Shown: piece by piece, positions 1-13,692 of the stretch
How the letters are laid out: each line of letters begins with the position of its first letter
Numbering within the stretch: the first letter of the stretch is position 1
Source: Chondrosia reniformis
Taxonomy: Eukaryota > Porifera > Demospongiae > Chondrillida > Chondrillidae
Assembly: GCA_947172415.1 (NCBI GenBank)
Contig: OX359196.1
Span: forward strand, 5,767,901 to 5,831,900
Length of the DNA: 64,000 bases
Direction of reading: 5' to 3'
The notes under the pieces: generated by a model
What the model saw: the letters and a program-made list of their open reading frames with translations, nothing else
Databases searched by the model: none
What the model was told of the DNA's origin: nothing
Program-made: the position numbers and the translations under genes

Positions 1-3000
1 TCTGTCACCATACACTCTAGCAACTTCATTGCACCAAAGCCTAAGGAAATTCCTTATTAGAGTGATATGAGCTGCCTCCTCATCAGCATCTAATGCTGCT
101 CTAAGCTTTCTTCTTCCTCTTGTAGCTTGCCTCATCAGATCTTCCTTCATCCGGCTAACTTTTGGAAGGGGTCTCGTAGGATTTCCCCTTTTGCCTTTGT
201 GAATCTTTGAAGCAATATTCGTACCTGCAGACTCTTTACCAGCCTCAGGAAAGGCTTTCAATCCTCTGTACAATTCTGTCAGCTCTTTGATTGAATAATT
301 ATAGCATGGATAAGAGGGAGATGCAGTCAATTTTTGTTTGATGTTCAGATGTACAGTCACAGAAGCCAAAGAAACAGCCTACATAAGTAAAGCATAGTCA
401 GAGATCAGTTAACTACATCATTTTCATTCATAGTATTCCTATATGCAGTGCAAGATTACCTCAACAAGATGTTGTATAGTTTCCTCATCCAATTTAAAAT
501 TAAGATGGTTGGAAGCCCAACTAGCCAAGTTTGTCTTCATGATTTTGGTCAAACTTTCACTTGAAGGTGCCAACAGAGAAACTGGCACAAAATGGGTAAA
601 TACTCGTTCACCAAGATGTTTCACCTCTGAAGGTGGCACTGACATTATGAAACGAGCTCCATGAATACCAGGTTGGAAGAGACAGTTTGGATCTGTGACT
701 GTGTTCTCAACTGCAGCTTCCTGTATTGCCTCAATCAGGCTACCACTGTCAAAGGACCACTTGGTGGACAGGCAGATATTGTCAATAAAATATGCCATCT
801 TTTGTGACCTGTTAAAGCCTCCTTTGCGGCTATCAAAGGACTTGAAACCTTTGTGGTAGATCTGCATAATGAAATCTCGCAGCATATCCGGATTTCTTTC
901 TGGATAAATGGGGATCCTTGTTAAAGGAAATTTACTTGACAGCAGATTCTACATAAGTACATATATGGAATGGGTAGATTCTGCATAAGTACATATATGG
1001 AATGGGTAGATTCTGCATACGTACATATGGAATAGGTAGATTCTATGTACGTACATATTGAAAGTTTCAAAGAGTTTACATTGAGGTCCCTTTATAATAC
1101 ATGCTTTAGATGTATTCATGCATCTGGCCCCTCAGCATACCTTAACTGCAGCTGAGAGACCTACATTTTGTTCACCCAGGAGAAGGACATTGTTGCCACT
1201 GGAGACCATCAGTTCAGTCACATGACAAGCCATTACAAGCTGCACAAAAGAATCTTACATGTATAAGTGCACTTATTAAACTACTTTATTGTAGAAGTGT
1301 TAATGGGGAAATTCCCAATGGGGATTCTCTCCAGGACCTAGTCTAGTGTCAGTATATAAAGCTAAATCAAGCTTATAGAGGCCACCACGTATTATATCCA
1401 TTCACTTACTAAATATGCATATTCAATACATCATTGGTATTACCTCTGTAGTGGGTACAAACTCTTCTTTGGAGTCACCCTTCAGCTCATCACATTTCTG
1501 TGACCAGGTCTGAAATGAGGATGTTTTGACATCATAGAAATAGTCTGTTACCAATCCCTCGTCTGGTAATTCATTAAACAGATCAAGCTTGTCCAGAAGA
1601 TCCCTCACAAATTGATCAAATTCAGCTGATGTCTTAGCATTACTAACATAAAAATCAAGATAGGCACGTAGGTAGGTAGAAATTATGATTCAATTATGTA
1701 TTACATACATTATGCCCACTTACCAAACTCCCAGCAGTGGATACAGAGCCCAGATTATCGTGTAAACAAAGGCTGGAGGCAAGTATTTCAAGATCTGTAT
1801 ACTACCTGCATAGCCAGATCTGGTGCTTGTGGTATATATTCCAACACTTCTGTCTGATGGAGGATAGGTTTGCATGAAGAAATAGGGGTCTTCCCCGCTT
1901 ACTGCTGAGCAGACTCTTGAGCTTGCTTGAGAGGGAACTCTGCTAGATGGAACTCTACTGGACGCAGTGCTAGTTAGGGAAATTTGTGAAGGTGGACGAC
2001 TGGAGATACATGAGGTACGGTCACTGCCTTCAAATGCTCTCTTTGGAAGGATTCGAACAAATACAGCCGAGAACACCTTTAGAAGCAGAGTTATTATCTG
2101 GTTTTGCTGTAATGCCACAAGCAATTTTGAATGTTTAGCCTCCTCACAGATAATTGGAATTACTTTATTAAGATACACTCTCAGTACTGATCGACTATAT
2201 GAGTAGGGATATAGAGAGAGATAGATCAGTCTATTTCAGCTATTCAAGCACTATTTGGACTAACCAGTTATTGTTGAAACTGTGTTTAGTTTTTGCCTCT
2301 TCTAACCAGGTATTGACAAGCATCTCCCATCTTACCACAGATGGAGAAAAGCGAACCAATTGGACTGTGCTTATGAGATCCGGAGTGAGACCATCAATAT
2401 CATTGGTCTCTATGATAATACGGACTGACTCTATGGAAACAAAGTAGTCATTAATCAGATCCTTGTAGAAAAGACATCCCTTTAGATATCTGCTTACTTG
2501 GAAGGGTCAAGTTCTGTGTCATTTCCATAAGCTTTTGTCCTTTCCGTAGGAACACAGTCAACCGTTCAGCGAGGTCTGGAGAGAGTGGCCCTTGAAATAT
2601 GATCCAGTGACTGAAATTGATGAGATACTTGGCAAGTCTCTCAAACTTGTTCTGAAAGTAAACACTAGTGTCGTTGTGAGTCACCCTCTGTATGATATCC
2701 TCCATTGTAGTAGCATGATGGAACAGCTTACAAAGCAGTCCCTCACATTCATCAGACCCTAACAGCTACACACAGAAAGGATGTCTAGTATCACTTTACA
2801 CAGGCAACACCTTCCATTCATTGCATATATATCATATGTACCGTAGCTGATATATGTATGTGAATATGGAGGTATAGATAGCAGTGGCAGATCTAGGAAA
2901 TTAGGAGGGAGGGGAAACCTACATGGATAGTAGGGAGTACTTGGGCGTCCTATTTCTCACTCTTCCTTATATGGCTGTGGGTGGCAACTTAGTCTTAGAC

Positions 3001-5209
3001 AGTGTATGCCCTAGATTACCGTCACCCCTAAATCATATTAAGCATTTTGTTACAGTGCAATAGACATTATGGGGCTCCTTAGGGGGGAAGGGGCAATTTC
3101 CCCCAATTTCCTCCCACCCTGGACCCGCCACTGGATAATGGTTACAACATCATACGTACTTCTCTTAATGTATAAGCAGCCGGGTGAATGGTGATTGTTT
3201 TCACTCCAAGGTAGTTGTCTCCCATTCCTGCTCTCTGAAGGTTTTGATAGGCAGCCGTAAGGAGAGTCAGGGCAGTGGTCTTTCCAAAACAAGGTCCACC
3301 AGACAGAACCACACCAGGGGAGCATTTCAGAACACTGTGAATCTCAAGACACTACATTGAGAATACGTATGTGACAAGAAGAGTATTACACATATGTACA
3401 TACAAGTGTAGTAAATTTGTACAATATACGTACATATGTACGTACATATATAATCTCACCAGAATCTAATTAAATAGAATAGCAAGAGACCCAACCTTTT
3501 AGTGCTTATAAAATAAATATACATAATTACACTAGTATTGAGCAACTAAAGTACCCAACCTACTGCTATCAATATTTGACTTCCTGAGGTACATACATAC
3601 GTATGATAAAAGATTAGCTTTTCAGACCATGAACCAGTTTGGGCAAGCCATTCCATACTCAAGACCACTGTTTCAATTTATAATCCAGCACATTGATTAT
3701 TATTCAATACATGCTACCACAGCCTATTTAACATGCAATGCAAAGGAAAGTAACTACAAGTATGTTGCGTATATCACCTTGTTGACCAGCTCTTGAGATT
3801 CCTGTAGATGTCTCTCCGACATTTCAGTCTCTAAAGCACTCCTCAATTCCCTCAGCTCAAACAATTCTGCACTTGATACAAAATCCTCCTCTATTTCCTC
3901 TGCAGCCACCTCTTTAAAATACTTTTCAATCAAAGGTGTGACAACAGCTTTATGTAACTCTTCATCTTGAAGTCTCCTCTTCAGAACAACACTCAGGGCA
4001 GTGACCAGAGCTTCTTTCTCTTTGGCCTTAGAATGGAGGTAACACTGCTCTGTTGCAGCAGATGCAAGCACACAAAGATACGATTCAGCCTCAGATACCA
4101 CCTCCCTTATCACATCATACACCAGACAGGTTACATCCATAGGAACCTATACGTATAGAGTATATATAAAGAGGTAGTCATCCATAGGAACCTATACGTA
4201 TGGAGTATATATAAAGAGGTAGTCATTCACGATTGCTTTTCAACAGAACCAACCATCAGTGGGAGCTCTCTCCACAGTTTTGCCATTAGAGAGGACCATT
4301 CATCAGCATACTGGAACCCGCTGGCCAGAAGAAGACACTTGGAGAAGGATATAGCATCTGGACACATCCAACATACAGTTCTAGTGGCATTCTAGGGAAG
4401 GAATGAGGTACACAAGATGTGTATGTACTTGTACGTGTACATAGTGTGAACAAGAGAAGGAATAAGGCATTTATACATACTGTAATCAATATAATACGTA
4501 TATGTGGTGATAAGGAATATTCAATAAGTTCATAATGTAACATTAGACATACATGTACGTACGTACGTATGTCAGTAATAGCAATTATCATAGTTTTTCA
4601 ATTATATTCTCATACATACATACATATGTATGCTGTATGTATGCACATATGTGTAGAAACATTAAATGACTTACCTTGATCTCTTGTGGGAGTTGAGCCT
4701 CAGTTTTAGCATGTTCTGTGCTAAATTTCAGACATAGAAGAGATGTGGGCGATATCAAAACACTATTGCCGAATAAAGAGACTGCAGAGGATCCTTGGAA
4801 AAATGGGTCTTGTAATGAGCATTTGTACCAATTAACCTTCTGATAAGTGGAGGAAGATGAGTGGGTGGACAAGGCAGACCTGGCTGATGCAGAACTTGGC
4901 ACTGTCCTGCTCAAGAGCTGACTGAGGTCATCATGAGCCTGCTCAACACATTGTGCCATTGCATGCTGAATCTCACTCATAAGGTTGGCCAGCACGACCC
5001 AAAACTTGGAACTCATGCTCCTCTCACTTGTGTGGAGAGATGTAACTGCTCCTGTTGCCAAGGTACCCAGCAGTAAGTTACATAATCTGCTTCTTCCTGG
5101 ATCCAGTGGGAGACAGAAGGAATAATATGGCCGACCTAGTACCTTAGGGAGATATGGAAGAGAGGAATTAAAACATATACATATATATGTATTCTGCTTT
5201 TTCAAAAAT

Positions 5210-5267
<58 letters not shown>

Positions 5268-8200
5268 GAATTATTTAATTACATTATTTATATTATATTA
5301 TTTAGATTACCTTAGTATATTGTAACTTGCACTGTATATATATATATATTGCCCCTCCTCTTGTGATATTTTGTATATACACATGTTTCTGTTATTCTAT
5401 ACGTATATACGTATGTGAACCAGTGCCTACTTGTGCTAAATCATGGTCTGTTGAGGGTTTTGTTAGCAGTGATTCAGCCAAGTCTCTCTGGTGGCAATAC
5501 AAGGCACATGCTCTCTGCTGCTGCATGCTCTGAATCATCTGAAGGAGGTAACGTTCACTCTGTGGCAGAATGGCCACCTTACTACCCAGCCTCTGCATTT
5601 CATAGCCATAAGTAAGTCTGTTATTCATATACTCAACGCTACACTCGGACACCTTGTGTTGCAAAAGAGACTGTGAGTATCCTGATCCCAATTCATGTCC
5701 ACTAAGGGTACGAGTTGAGCTTGATGTCACTGGCACTGAAGTGTCTACCACATATAACATGACACCGGATGACACATCAAAGGAATCGGCTGTCACATGT
5801 TGAATACTAATCACATGAGACAACCAATCAATTTTATTCTGCAACAAAAGGACCAGGGACCCCAAGAGAAGGAATATCTTCCTTCTTTGCGAGGTATTTT
5901 CGACCTTATTTGGTAACTGATACATTAGTGAGCTGAACAGTTTCAAGTGGTTGTTCATACCAGTGCTACAATTGGAGAGGAGGAGAATATGTCATGTGAC
6001 CTACATGTGACTTACATGTGATATGTACACAAATGAATACCATTAGGATATATAGACACATTTGTACACACATACGTACATACATACCTCAATTCTTCCA
6101 GTTTTTTGCAGTTAACAAGTGGTTCTAAACAGCTCTGAATAGCAGTACTCCAAAAACACTCCAAAGATAATATGACACACTGATGTGGATACTTCATCAG
6201 CCATTGCAACACTTCTCCTATACACATACAAATGTACATGCAAACATGAGGAATAGGACAATCACAAGTAATCGGTCAAGAGATTCACTATATACGCACA
6301 TCAGCCTGTCTGTTCCTATTCATGATGTGACATGTACATCTGCAATAATATCTTCTAAAAGTTCCCTTACCAGTCATGTCAATGGCTGTATCCTTATTCT
6401 CCAGAGGAGAGTAACTATCTAGTTCAGCGGGAAAGCTCTCACTGCAAATGGTTAGCAAACATGCCAGGGATGTTCGTATGGCCCTGTCCAGTGTGGGTAG
6501 CCACTCTTTGGGCTTGTACCTTCCAAGAGGTATGAGCGACAGGAGATGCAGTTCCTCCCCCAGTGGGCCCAATATGGTGTGAATGTAATGACCTACATAC
6601 GTACGTATGCCACAAATTGAAGAAAAAATACATACGTATATATAATTGATATACATTAGCATTGAAAAAGAAGGGTATGAAATGAAATTCTAGCTGTACA
6701 GAACAACACGTACGTAGCACCTTAGTGAGAGCTAAGGATCTAGGGATTCAAATAAGAAATTCCAGTAAGGCTTCCAGGGTCTCTAAGGAAGGGTGGTATT
6801 CCCAGAAATAGCTGTCTGGCCCAGTGGAACTAGGTTTAGTGTTCCCTATAGGCCATTTACTGTAGAATAGACATACATAGTAAACAGGAGAATGATGGTT
6901 TAGATTACACGTTTAGATTATACCAAGCAGTACGCTTTCCACATGTACATACCATCCTCTTTCGATGGTTTGTCATGGCTATACTTCTCTCCGAGTCTAA
7001 AGTTTGATATATCAGGGAAACATCTCTTTATGAGAGGTAGAAGCTCAAGTGGATTGAGAGACGGCACGTCACACATGAGGGCATCCTTCGCATCAGAAAA
7101 AAACAACCTCGGAAAAGACAACCTGACATTTTGGCAGTTGGCCATTACTTGTTGTTTCTGCTTCTCCTACAGATTACAAAGAAAAACGGTCCACGTACGT
7201 ACGTATCTAATATGGCTTGATGTACTCCATCATGAAATAGTTAAGTTGCTATACAATTTGTAGCACTGACCAGCGTAAGTGAAATAATCTTCAAGGCACC
7301 CTTCAGCATACTGCCCTGCATTTCCCTACCTCCTTTAGCTCCTTGCATCTTCTGTACCAAAAGTAAAGCTCTACCATCAACATATATATCCCTTAGAATG
7401 TTTTGGATATCAGTGGTTGCCTCTTTCAGAGAGGAGAGACTAAAGGAGTCTAAAGCTGAACTTTCAAAGTCTTGAAAGAGATCCAATAAATGCTTCCACT
7501 GCAAAAATGGTAAGCATTACAACTTCCAGTAAACACACACATGTACGTACACTGTAATACGTATACATACATACGTACATACACATACAATTTATATAAA
7601 ATACATACATACATACGTATATGTGTTGCTCTACATTCTCACCTCATTCTGACAGTCAACCAATTGTAGTAACAGATCTTGAAGCTGCTGCAACAGATCT
7701 AACTGATGAGACATTTGACCCTTGACCTTTGAGAGTTGCGGAGACTGTAGTAGTACTTGTAGATGCATAATATCATCTTGCAAAAACACAAATAGCTCTT
7801 CTGTGTCTGTCAGAATGCACAAGTCTTCATATTCCGACTTGCCTCTTGGGAGAGCACTGTGGGACCCCAAATCAAAGGTCACTCTGGCTTTGGCTCTCTT
7901 AACTGTCGATTGCTTCCTCTTCTGTAGGAGAGAGCTGTACTGACCAGCCAGAAGTAGATCCACCTTCAAAGTGGTCCTCTCCCACCTTGCCTGCATCTCT
8001 GAGAGGGTCTTTTCAATATGAAACTCCGCCTCTGCTTTGTGACAGGTTTCTATGATATTGTCAGCATATTGAGATATATCGTGCTCGATCAGATCTCCAA
8101 TTGTAAACTTGAAGGTTCTATCAAACAGGAATCCCATAGCAGTGAATATGGAATGCCAGTGAGAGATCTGAAAGGAGAATAATATGAGTCAGTTAGATGC

Positions 8201-11200
8201 ACGTTTAGATGACACCATGTATTAGTACCTTAATAGCTGGTGATGTGAGACGTTCCACAAGACGAATAATTTCATGGAATTTCTTAATCCTGTTAATCCA
8301 CTCTGCCAATACAAGATCATTTTTAGGCAACTGTTTTGTCACACTATCTGTGGAGCGGAGCCAGTTTTGAAGTGTGCTCAAGCAAGTCAGGAAATCAAAC
8401 TGGCCAAAAGAATGTACAAATCAAAATGACAACATGCAGCCCATTAATCATCATTTAATCGTCATATTGACAAAGCAGAATACATTATAAACAGACATAT
8501 CCAAAGATGGCAACCAGCATATTTCTTATAATCACATATACATATGTATGTGTAAATATGTACACATATGAGCTGCATACATGTAGCTGCATCATACCAT
8601 GCCCCCCCCCCCCCCCTGGCCCTAAGTTCTGCACGTAGCACTCTGCACATTTATACAGTAAATACCTTTTTAAATTCTACTTTTTGCCATTCCCTAATCT
8701 GACTTCCTCCGACTTCCATCTGCTTCCATAGCTCATGTCTGGCATCCAAGAGATTCATCATCTCGCTGACCAGAGTTAAATCATGATTCTCTCCCATTAT
8801 AATCTCCTTGTAGTGGCTGTATTCAGTCAGAAGGCTCTTCACTTCAAATATGTTATCCTCCTCCTATACAGATAAGTACATGTGGTTATTGTACTATACA
8901 GATAAGTACATGTGGTTATTGTACTATACAGATAAGTACATGTGGTTATTATACATACAGATAAGTACATGTGGTTATTGTACTATACAGATAAGTACAT
9001 GTGGTTATTGTACTATACAGATAAGTACATGTGGTTATTGTACTATACAGATAAGTACATGTGGTTATTGTACTATACAGATAAGTACATGTGGTTATTA
9101 TACATACAGATAAATACATGTGGTTATTGTACTATACAGATAAATACATGTGGTTATTGTACTATACAGATAAGTACATGTGGTTATTATACATACAGAT
9201 AAGTACATGTGGTTATTGTACTATACAGATAAGTACATGTGGTTATTGTACTATACAGATAAGTACATGTGGTTATTATACTATACAGATAAGTACATGT
9301 GGTTATTGTACTATACAGATAAGTACATGTGGTTATTGTACTATACAGATAAGTACATGTGGTTATTATACTTTCTTGTCAAGTTTACGTATGTTACTTG
9401 TCAGGTTTATGGTTTCTATTAGGTAACTAACTGCTTTGAGGTGCTGTAGCACTGTGCTTGAATCACTAAAAGGATCTACAAGTTCTCCAGAATTGAGGTA
9501 AGTGATGAAACCTTGGACCTTCTGATCAAAGTCCTGAAAACATTATTGATAATATAAGCAAGTTAGAAGCTTCTATGAATTAATGAAAGGGTATTGTAAT
9601 ACGTACATACGTACGTACGTATGTATATATAATAGCTACTTTTGCAAGCAAGCCACACAAAAATGACGATGAATGTTCATTGGATATATTACACTACCTT
9701 TAGTTACCATATATCTGTAGAGCTCATACAAATGTAACTTAGACATGTAGGCAGTCAGTAAAATGTATCCAGTGATAATCTACTCTCATAGTCACATGCA
9801 AAATAAATCTGCATACGTATATACAGTACAAATAAAAAACTGAACGTTCTACAGGTGAGCACACTTACAGCAGAAGAGCAAACAAATTTTAGGACAGCTT
9901 TTAAAATGTATGTACGTATGTACACAAATGCTAAAGAAGAAATGGAGGGCAATGTGATTTCCATCACTCACTCACCTCTAAGGATCTCTCTAAAGCCTTA
10001 ATGCTGACTGGTATTTTAGTCTTCACAAATGTGGTCCCAGATTCATAATGTTCCTGAAAGTCGCTCCATACCTCCAAGGTCTGCTTCAAGGTGTCACAGA
10101 GAGAGCCAACCTGGACATCGTGGTGAACCAGAGTCTCAAATACTAGCTTTATGGATTCCACAATTGGTTTAGCTTTGATAGACTCCCTTTCACACTCCCG
10201 AAGAAGTTGGGTATACGTGGCAACTCCATTCACATCAAACCTTCTTATCTGTAAGGCCTATATGTAGTACAATAACCTCTAAATTGTATCACATACATAC
10301 ATATAAGATAGCACACATACTAGTAATCTCTAAAATTATAAATTGTGAAAACTATGAAAGAGTTTGCTGTAAAATATACGTATACCCATGAAAATTTCCT
10401 GCTATATGGTACAACATGTAAGGATGCATGCCAAGGATTCACAGAAGATCAAGATAAAGAAAAAGACAAAGACTCCCAGGATCACTGATGAAGGGTGGAA
10501 TACCCAGAAACGGCTGTCTGACCCAGTGGAGAAGATGAAAGAAAGGAAAAGAAGGAAGAAAAGACTCCTGTATCTTCATCCAAAGCTCTCTTCAGGTTTA
10601 GTTCCCCTATAGGCTCTTTTTACAGAATAGGTATAGCATGTAGGAAAATGGTATCTTAGATTTTTCATGTAACACTCACCGTACCAACATACGTACCTTA
10701 ATGTATCCGTTAAGGAGTGTGTCTAGCTGCTGACATTTTGATTGTAAACTTGTTTCTATTTGCTTGATGAGACTCGTGTATGCCTCTTGTAATGACGACA
10801 GTATGAGGGATTTGACCGCAGAAATGCTAACACATATCAAGCCATTCTTTGAAGTAAAGTGAGTAGGGAGGTTTTCGGCAGCAGACAGCCAACCTTCCAG
10901 GTCACACAAGGTTATCTACACACATATACGTATACGTATATAAACTGCACACAAAGGTACTACGTACGTATGTATATAAACCATATACGTACATATATAC
11001 GTACATACATATAAATATACTAATGAATTGTCATACATAAACATACAGTACACGTACAGTAGGTATTTGTGAAACATTCAAGGTAAATAGAGAGTACATT
11101 GAATATAAGCTCACTGAAAGGGAGTCTGATAAATCCAGCACTATCTGCAGGGACTGGTGAGTGGTGACAAACTTAAATGCATCCAAGATCCATGCCTCTT

Positions 11201-13692
11201 TGACTGAAAATGTCTCCAGCTCCAACTCTGCTTCCTGCAAGGCTATCTCCAACTTATTACTTGCAGCAGAAATGCACTCACTACAACAACACAAATAGAA
11301 ACACTAGAAGTCCAAACATAACTAGAAACCCTCAGATAATATTGTATGTTCAAGTGGTTCAACTGGGTAACAGTGATGTGAACAAGCAGGGTTTGTGAGA
11401 TCCCTTTCAACTAAACTGTAAGCAGATACCCACCTTTGCATTAGTAGTATTCTGAAGTTATATTTGTCCAATGGGCTATATCTTTGTGCTTCATCCACCT
11501 GAAGTGCTGAAGTATTGACTAATTGTTGTGCGGCTGCTAGCTTTTGAGAAGTCACTGTCTTGGTATGTTGCAATGAGCTCATTCCTTCCTTAAACTTGGC
11601 GGTGAAGGGAGAGAGGGAGACAGTGGGGAGTTTATCTGAAGGTTTTTCAACACTTGAAATGTGCTTCTTCCTAGTTGGTTGAACTGTATCAACCAATAGC
11701 GATCCTATCCTGACAAAGCCTTCAAGGAGAGCAGTTTTTACATCACTCCATGATGGCTTCATTGCAAGACCTACGTACGTACAAATATGGATGCATGAAG
11801 CAAGTATGTACGTATGTACATACATAATTATATTCTCAGAAATGCATCCCCTAAATTTATATCTATATTGTCGATATAATAAATAAACTGACATAATATA
11901 ATTGCATTAATGTGTACACCTACGTACATTCATATGTAGGTATGTACATATATGCAGACACTGTAGTTCACCTTTGGTTGGATCAATGTAATATTTAGCT
12001 TGAATGATTGCCACAGGGTTTTCCTCATCACCTGGTTGCATAGCTCTGGAAGCAGGCAATAATGAGTTGATGTAGAGAGTTGCATTCTCCTCCGCCATGC
12101 TGATGAGATTAGAGGATACCATTCTGTCAAAGAGACTTGTCAGGTTGTCCAACTGCTGCACGTGATGCTGTAAGGTAGCCAATCTGCTAGAGAGGTAGGC
12201 GGCCTGTTCCTTTTGCTTACTGATAGGGAGGGTGGACACAAAAGGTTGGTTGGCTATCTCCAGTTGAATATCCCTCAAATCAGCTATCTTCCGCTCCTCC
12301 AATTCCTTCACAGTCTGTTGGCACAGCTTGAACAGTCTTGCAAGAGGCTTTTGAGAAAATGTTAAACTCTTTGAAAGAGCATCTTGAAACTCAGGTAGAC
12401 TGAAGTTGACCTCTGGTCTCGGTCTAAAGAGTGTCAGTGTTGTGGCTTGATTGATAAGGTGTTGGATTTTCACAGAGGAAATGTCAAAATCGGGAAAGAA
12501 ACGCACTGTAAGTTTGGATAGTGCTTTACAACGTCTCCTGAAGATTATTGATATGACATTTGATTTCCACTTGCGAAGCATCTTTTGCATGAAATATCTC
12601 TTAAAGACAGGTATCTGCTTCAGAATGCAATAAATGAACGCATGGGTGCACCATTCAGCAAAACTAAAGTTATCCGTTGTACCATCTCTGTGAACATGCA
12701 TGATACCAAATCGAGAAAAGACATAATGCTCAGGATTGATAGAGGCTCTGGACACGACATCTAGGGCATATGGGTCAAATCCGGGGGATCCAGGATGCAT
12801 CTTGTAGTTAAGATAAACAAAGTTAACCTTACCATCAAGGGACCCGGTAGAAAAAGCACTGATGACATCAAATGCATTTCTTAACATGTCTGTGTGTCCC
12901 ATTAGACACTTCATGTCACTACGATCCACCTGGGCAGTGAGGTTGGCTGAGCTTGGGTAGATGGGACTCAGGAGAGTGTTAGTGACTTCTTCATCAGGAG
13001 ACAAAGTGGCAAGAACTATTTCCTTTGAATTATGTGAATCTTTTTTAAATACTTTCTCAAAATTTCTTAAATCTTGCTCAGTATTAAAGGAAGCCGCGAT
13101 TAGGTGATCACCACGTACCACTTCTCCTTGAAATGTCTTTGGGATACAGCTGTCGTCAAACTTAAAGATGTCCTTAGTGTGGTTCTTCGCTGTACCACCA
13201 CTGCTTTTGGACTTGGTTCCTTCTGCACTAGTACTCTGGTAGTCTACCTCTAGGACCTTTTGAATAGCTTCTTGGCTGAGCTCGGGAAACGCTTTGGAAA
13301 TGAGGCTTAATAGTTCCGCTGGATCAGATGATTGGACATTCGATTTAAAATGGTTTATCAAGCGTCTTAAATAATGCTTTATCATTGATTCAGTTCTTTT
13401 TAATTGTAAACCTTCCTCCTTGCTTGTATAGGAAGCAACCACCCGCGAGAGATTAGCTTTAGAACTTTCACTGCGGACAAATAAGCGATACTAATTTCGA
13501 ATAGCAGTTCAAAACAGCTAAATATACATTATATTTAAAGTCTTACTTGTTTTCGTGCAAGGCCCGAACAAAAGCCAACATCAGCTCATCTACATTTTCC
13601 TTTACCTCATATTGTCTCTTGACATGCAAACTAGATGAGAGGCCTTCCTCAGCCGACTCTTCTACTCTGTTTTTCGCAGTAGGGCTTGCCAT
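1..13692 (-). CDS. Dynein heavy chain-like protein, divergent (DNHD1-like?), 3' part beyond window
   Basis: Multi-exon gene. It starts at the ATG at 13692 (first residues MASPTAKNRVEESAEEG; exon 1 is 13547-13692). Exon 2 (11972-13470) encodes a dynein N-terminal tail containing PYALDVVSRASINPEHYVFS and WCTHAFIYCILKQIPVFKRY, which align with the DHC tail block before the linker. The linker (DHC_N2) lies at about 6900-8140, with SFPRLFFSDAKDAL and LIKRCFPDISNF. AAA1 lies at about 4600-5700, after LTYGYEMQRLGSKVAILP, but it has no P-loop and no CFDEFNR Walker B. AAA2 lies at about 2450-3330: Walker A GGPCFGKT is intact, but Walker B reads WIIFQGP where FDGP is usual. AAA3 runs from about 1240 past the left edge: Walker A is GEQNVGLS (Lys lost), Walker B MAYFIDN, and then FLRRLWCNEVARVYGD. 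AAA4-6, the stalk and the C-terminus lie outside. It is a dynein family member (confident). DNHD1 is the best guess because of the divergence, but DNAH-type is possible. Motor activity is doubtful. Confidence 0.85.
940..1065. repeat. Short intronic tandem repeat (~30 bp x 4)
   Basis: Four degenerate copies of gattctgcataagtacatat followed by ggaatgggta, in the intron between two AAA3 exons of the dynein-like gene. Confidence 0.8.
2881..3133. mobile_element. MITE-like element in dynein-like intron
   Basis: About 250 bases bounded by inverted termini: cagtggcagatctagg on the left and the complement of cctggacccgccactg on the right. The flanking tetranucleotide gata occurs on both sides (2877-2880, 3134-3137), a possible target-site duplication with one extra base at left. 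There is no coding capacity, so it is a non-autonomous DNA transposon candidate. Confidence 0.6.
4137..4226. repeat. 45-bp direct duplication in dynein-like intron
   Basis: Two adjacent copies of catccataggaacctatacg and the following bases (tagagtatatataaagaggtagt), with one substitution. The duplication sits at the edge of the exon 3770-4140. Confidence 0.8.
5206..5266. repeat. (TC)n(TA)n microsatellite
   Basis: About 28 bases of tc dinucleotides run into about 26 bases of ta dinucleotides, in an intron of the dynein-like gene. Confidence 0.9.
6735..6862 (+). repeat. Dispersed repeat family A, copy 1
   Basis: Shares gggtggtattcccagaaata gctgtctgg-type sequence and the ending ccctataggcca with copies at 10430-10620 and 59905-60085. 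It lies in an intron of the dynein-like gene and has no ORF. Confidence 0.6.
8864..9371. repeat. 30-bp minisatellite, 17 units, in dynein-like intron
   Basis: Seventeen near-identical units of tatacagataagtacatgtggttattgtac, some two bases shorter (ttatacatacag). The array fills most of one intron of the dynein-like gene and abuts the exon at its left edge. On the gene's strand each unit reads ACATGTACTTATCTGTATAG, with a branch-point-like CTTAT and an AG; the last one appears to be the true 3' splice site. Confidence 0.95.
10430..10622 (+). repeat. Dispersed repeat family A, copy 2
   Basis: Best-preserved copy: it contains gatgaagggtggaatac, cagaaacggctgtctgaccc, a purine-rich stretch and the ending gttcccctataggctc. 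It lies in an intron of the dynein-like gene. Type unknown; possibly a SINE or MITE. Confidence 0.6.

Noticed and set aside
8850..9426. Repetitive open frames with CGYCTIQIST-like units, and a CRISPR-like appearance
   Set aside because: Head-to-tail minisatellite without unique spacers, in a eukaryotic intron; not a CRISPR array and not coding.
10388..10612. 74-codon Lys/Arg-rich frame as a small gene
   Set aside because: Coincides with repeat family A; other copies have no matching open frame.
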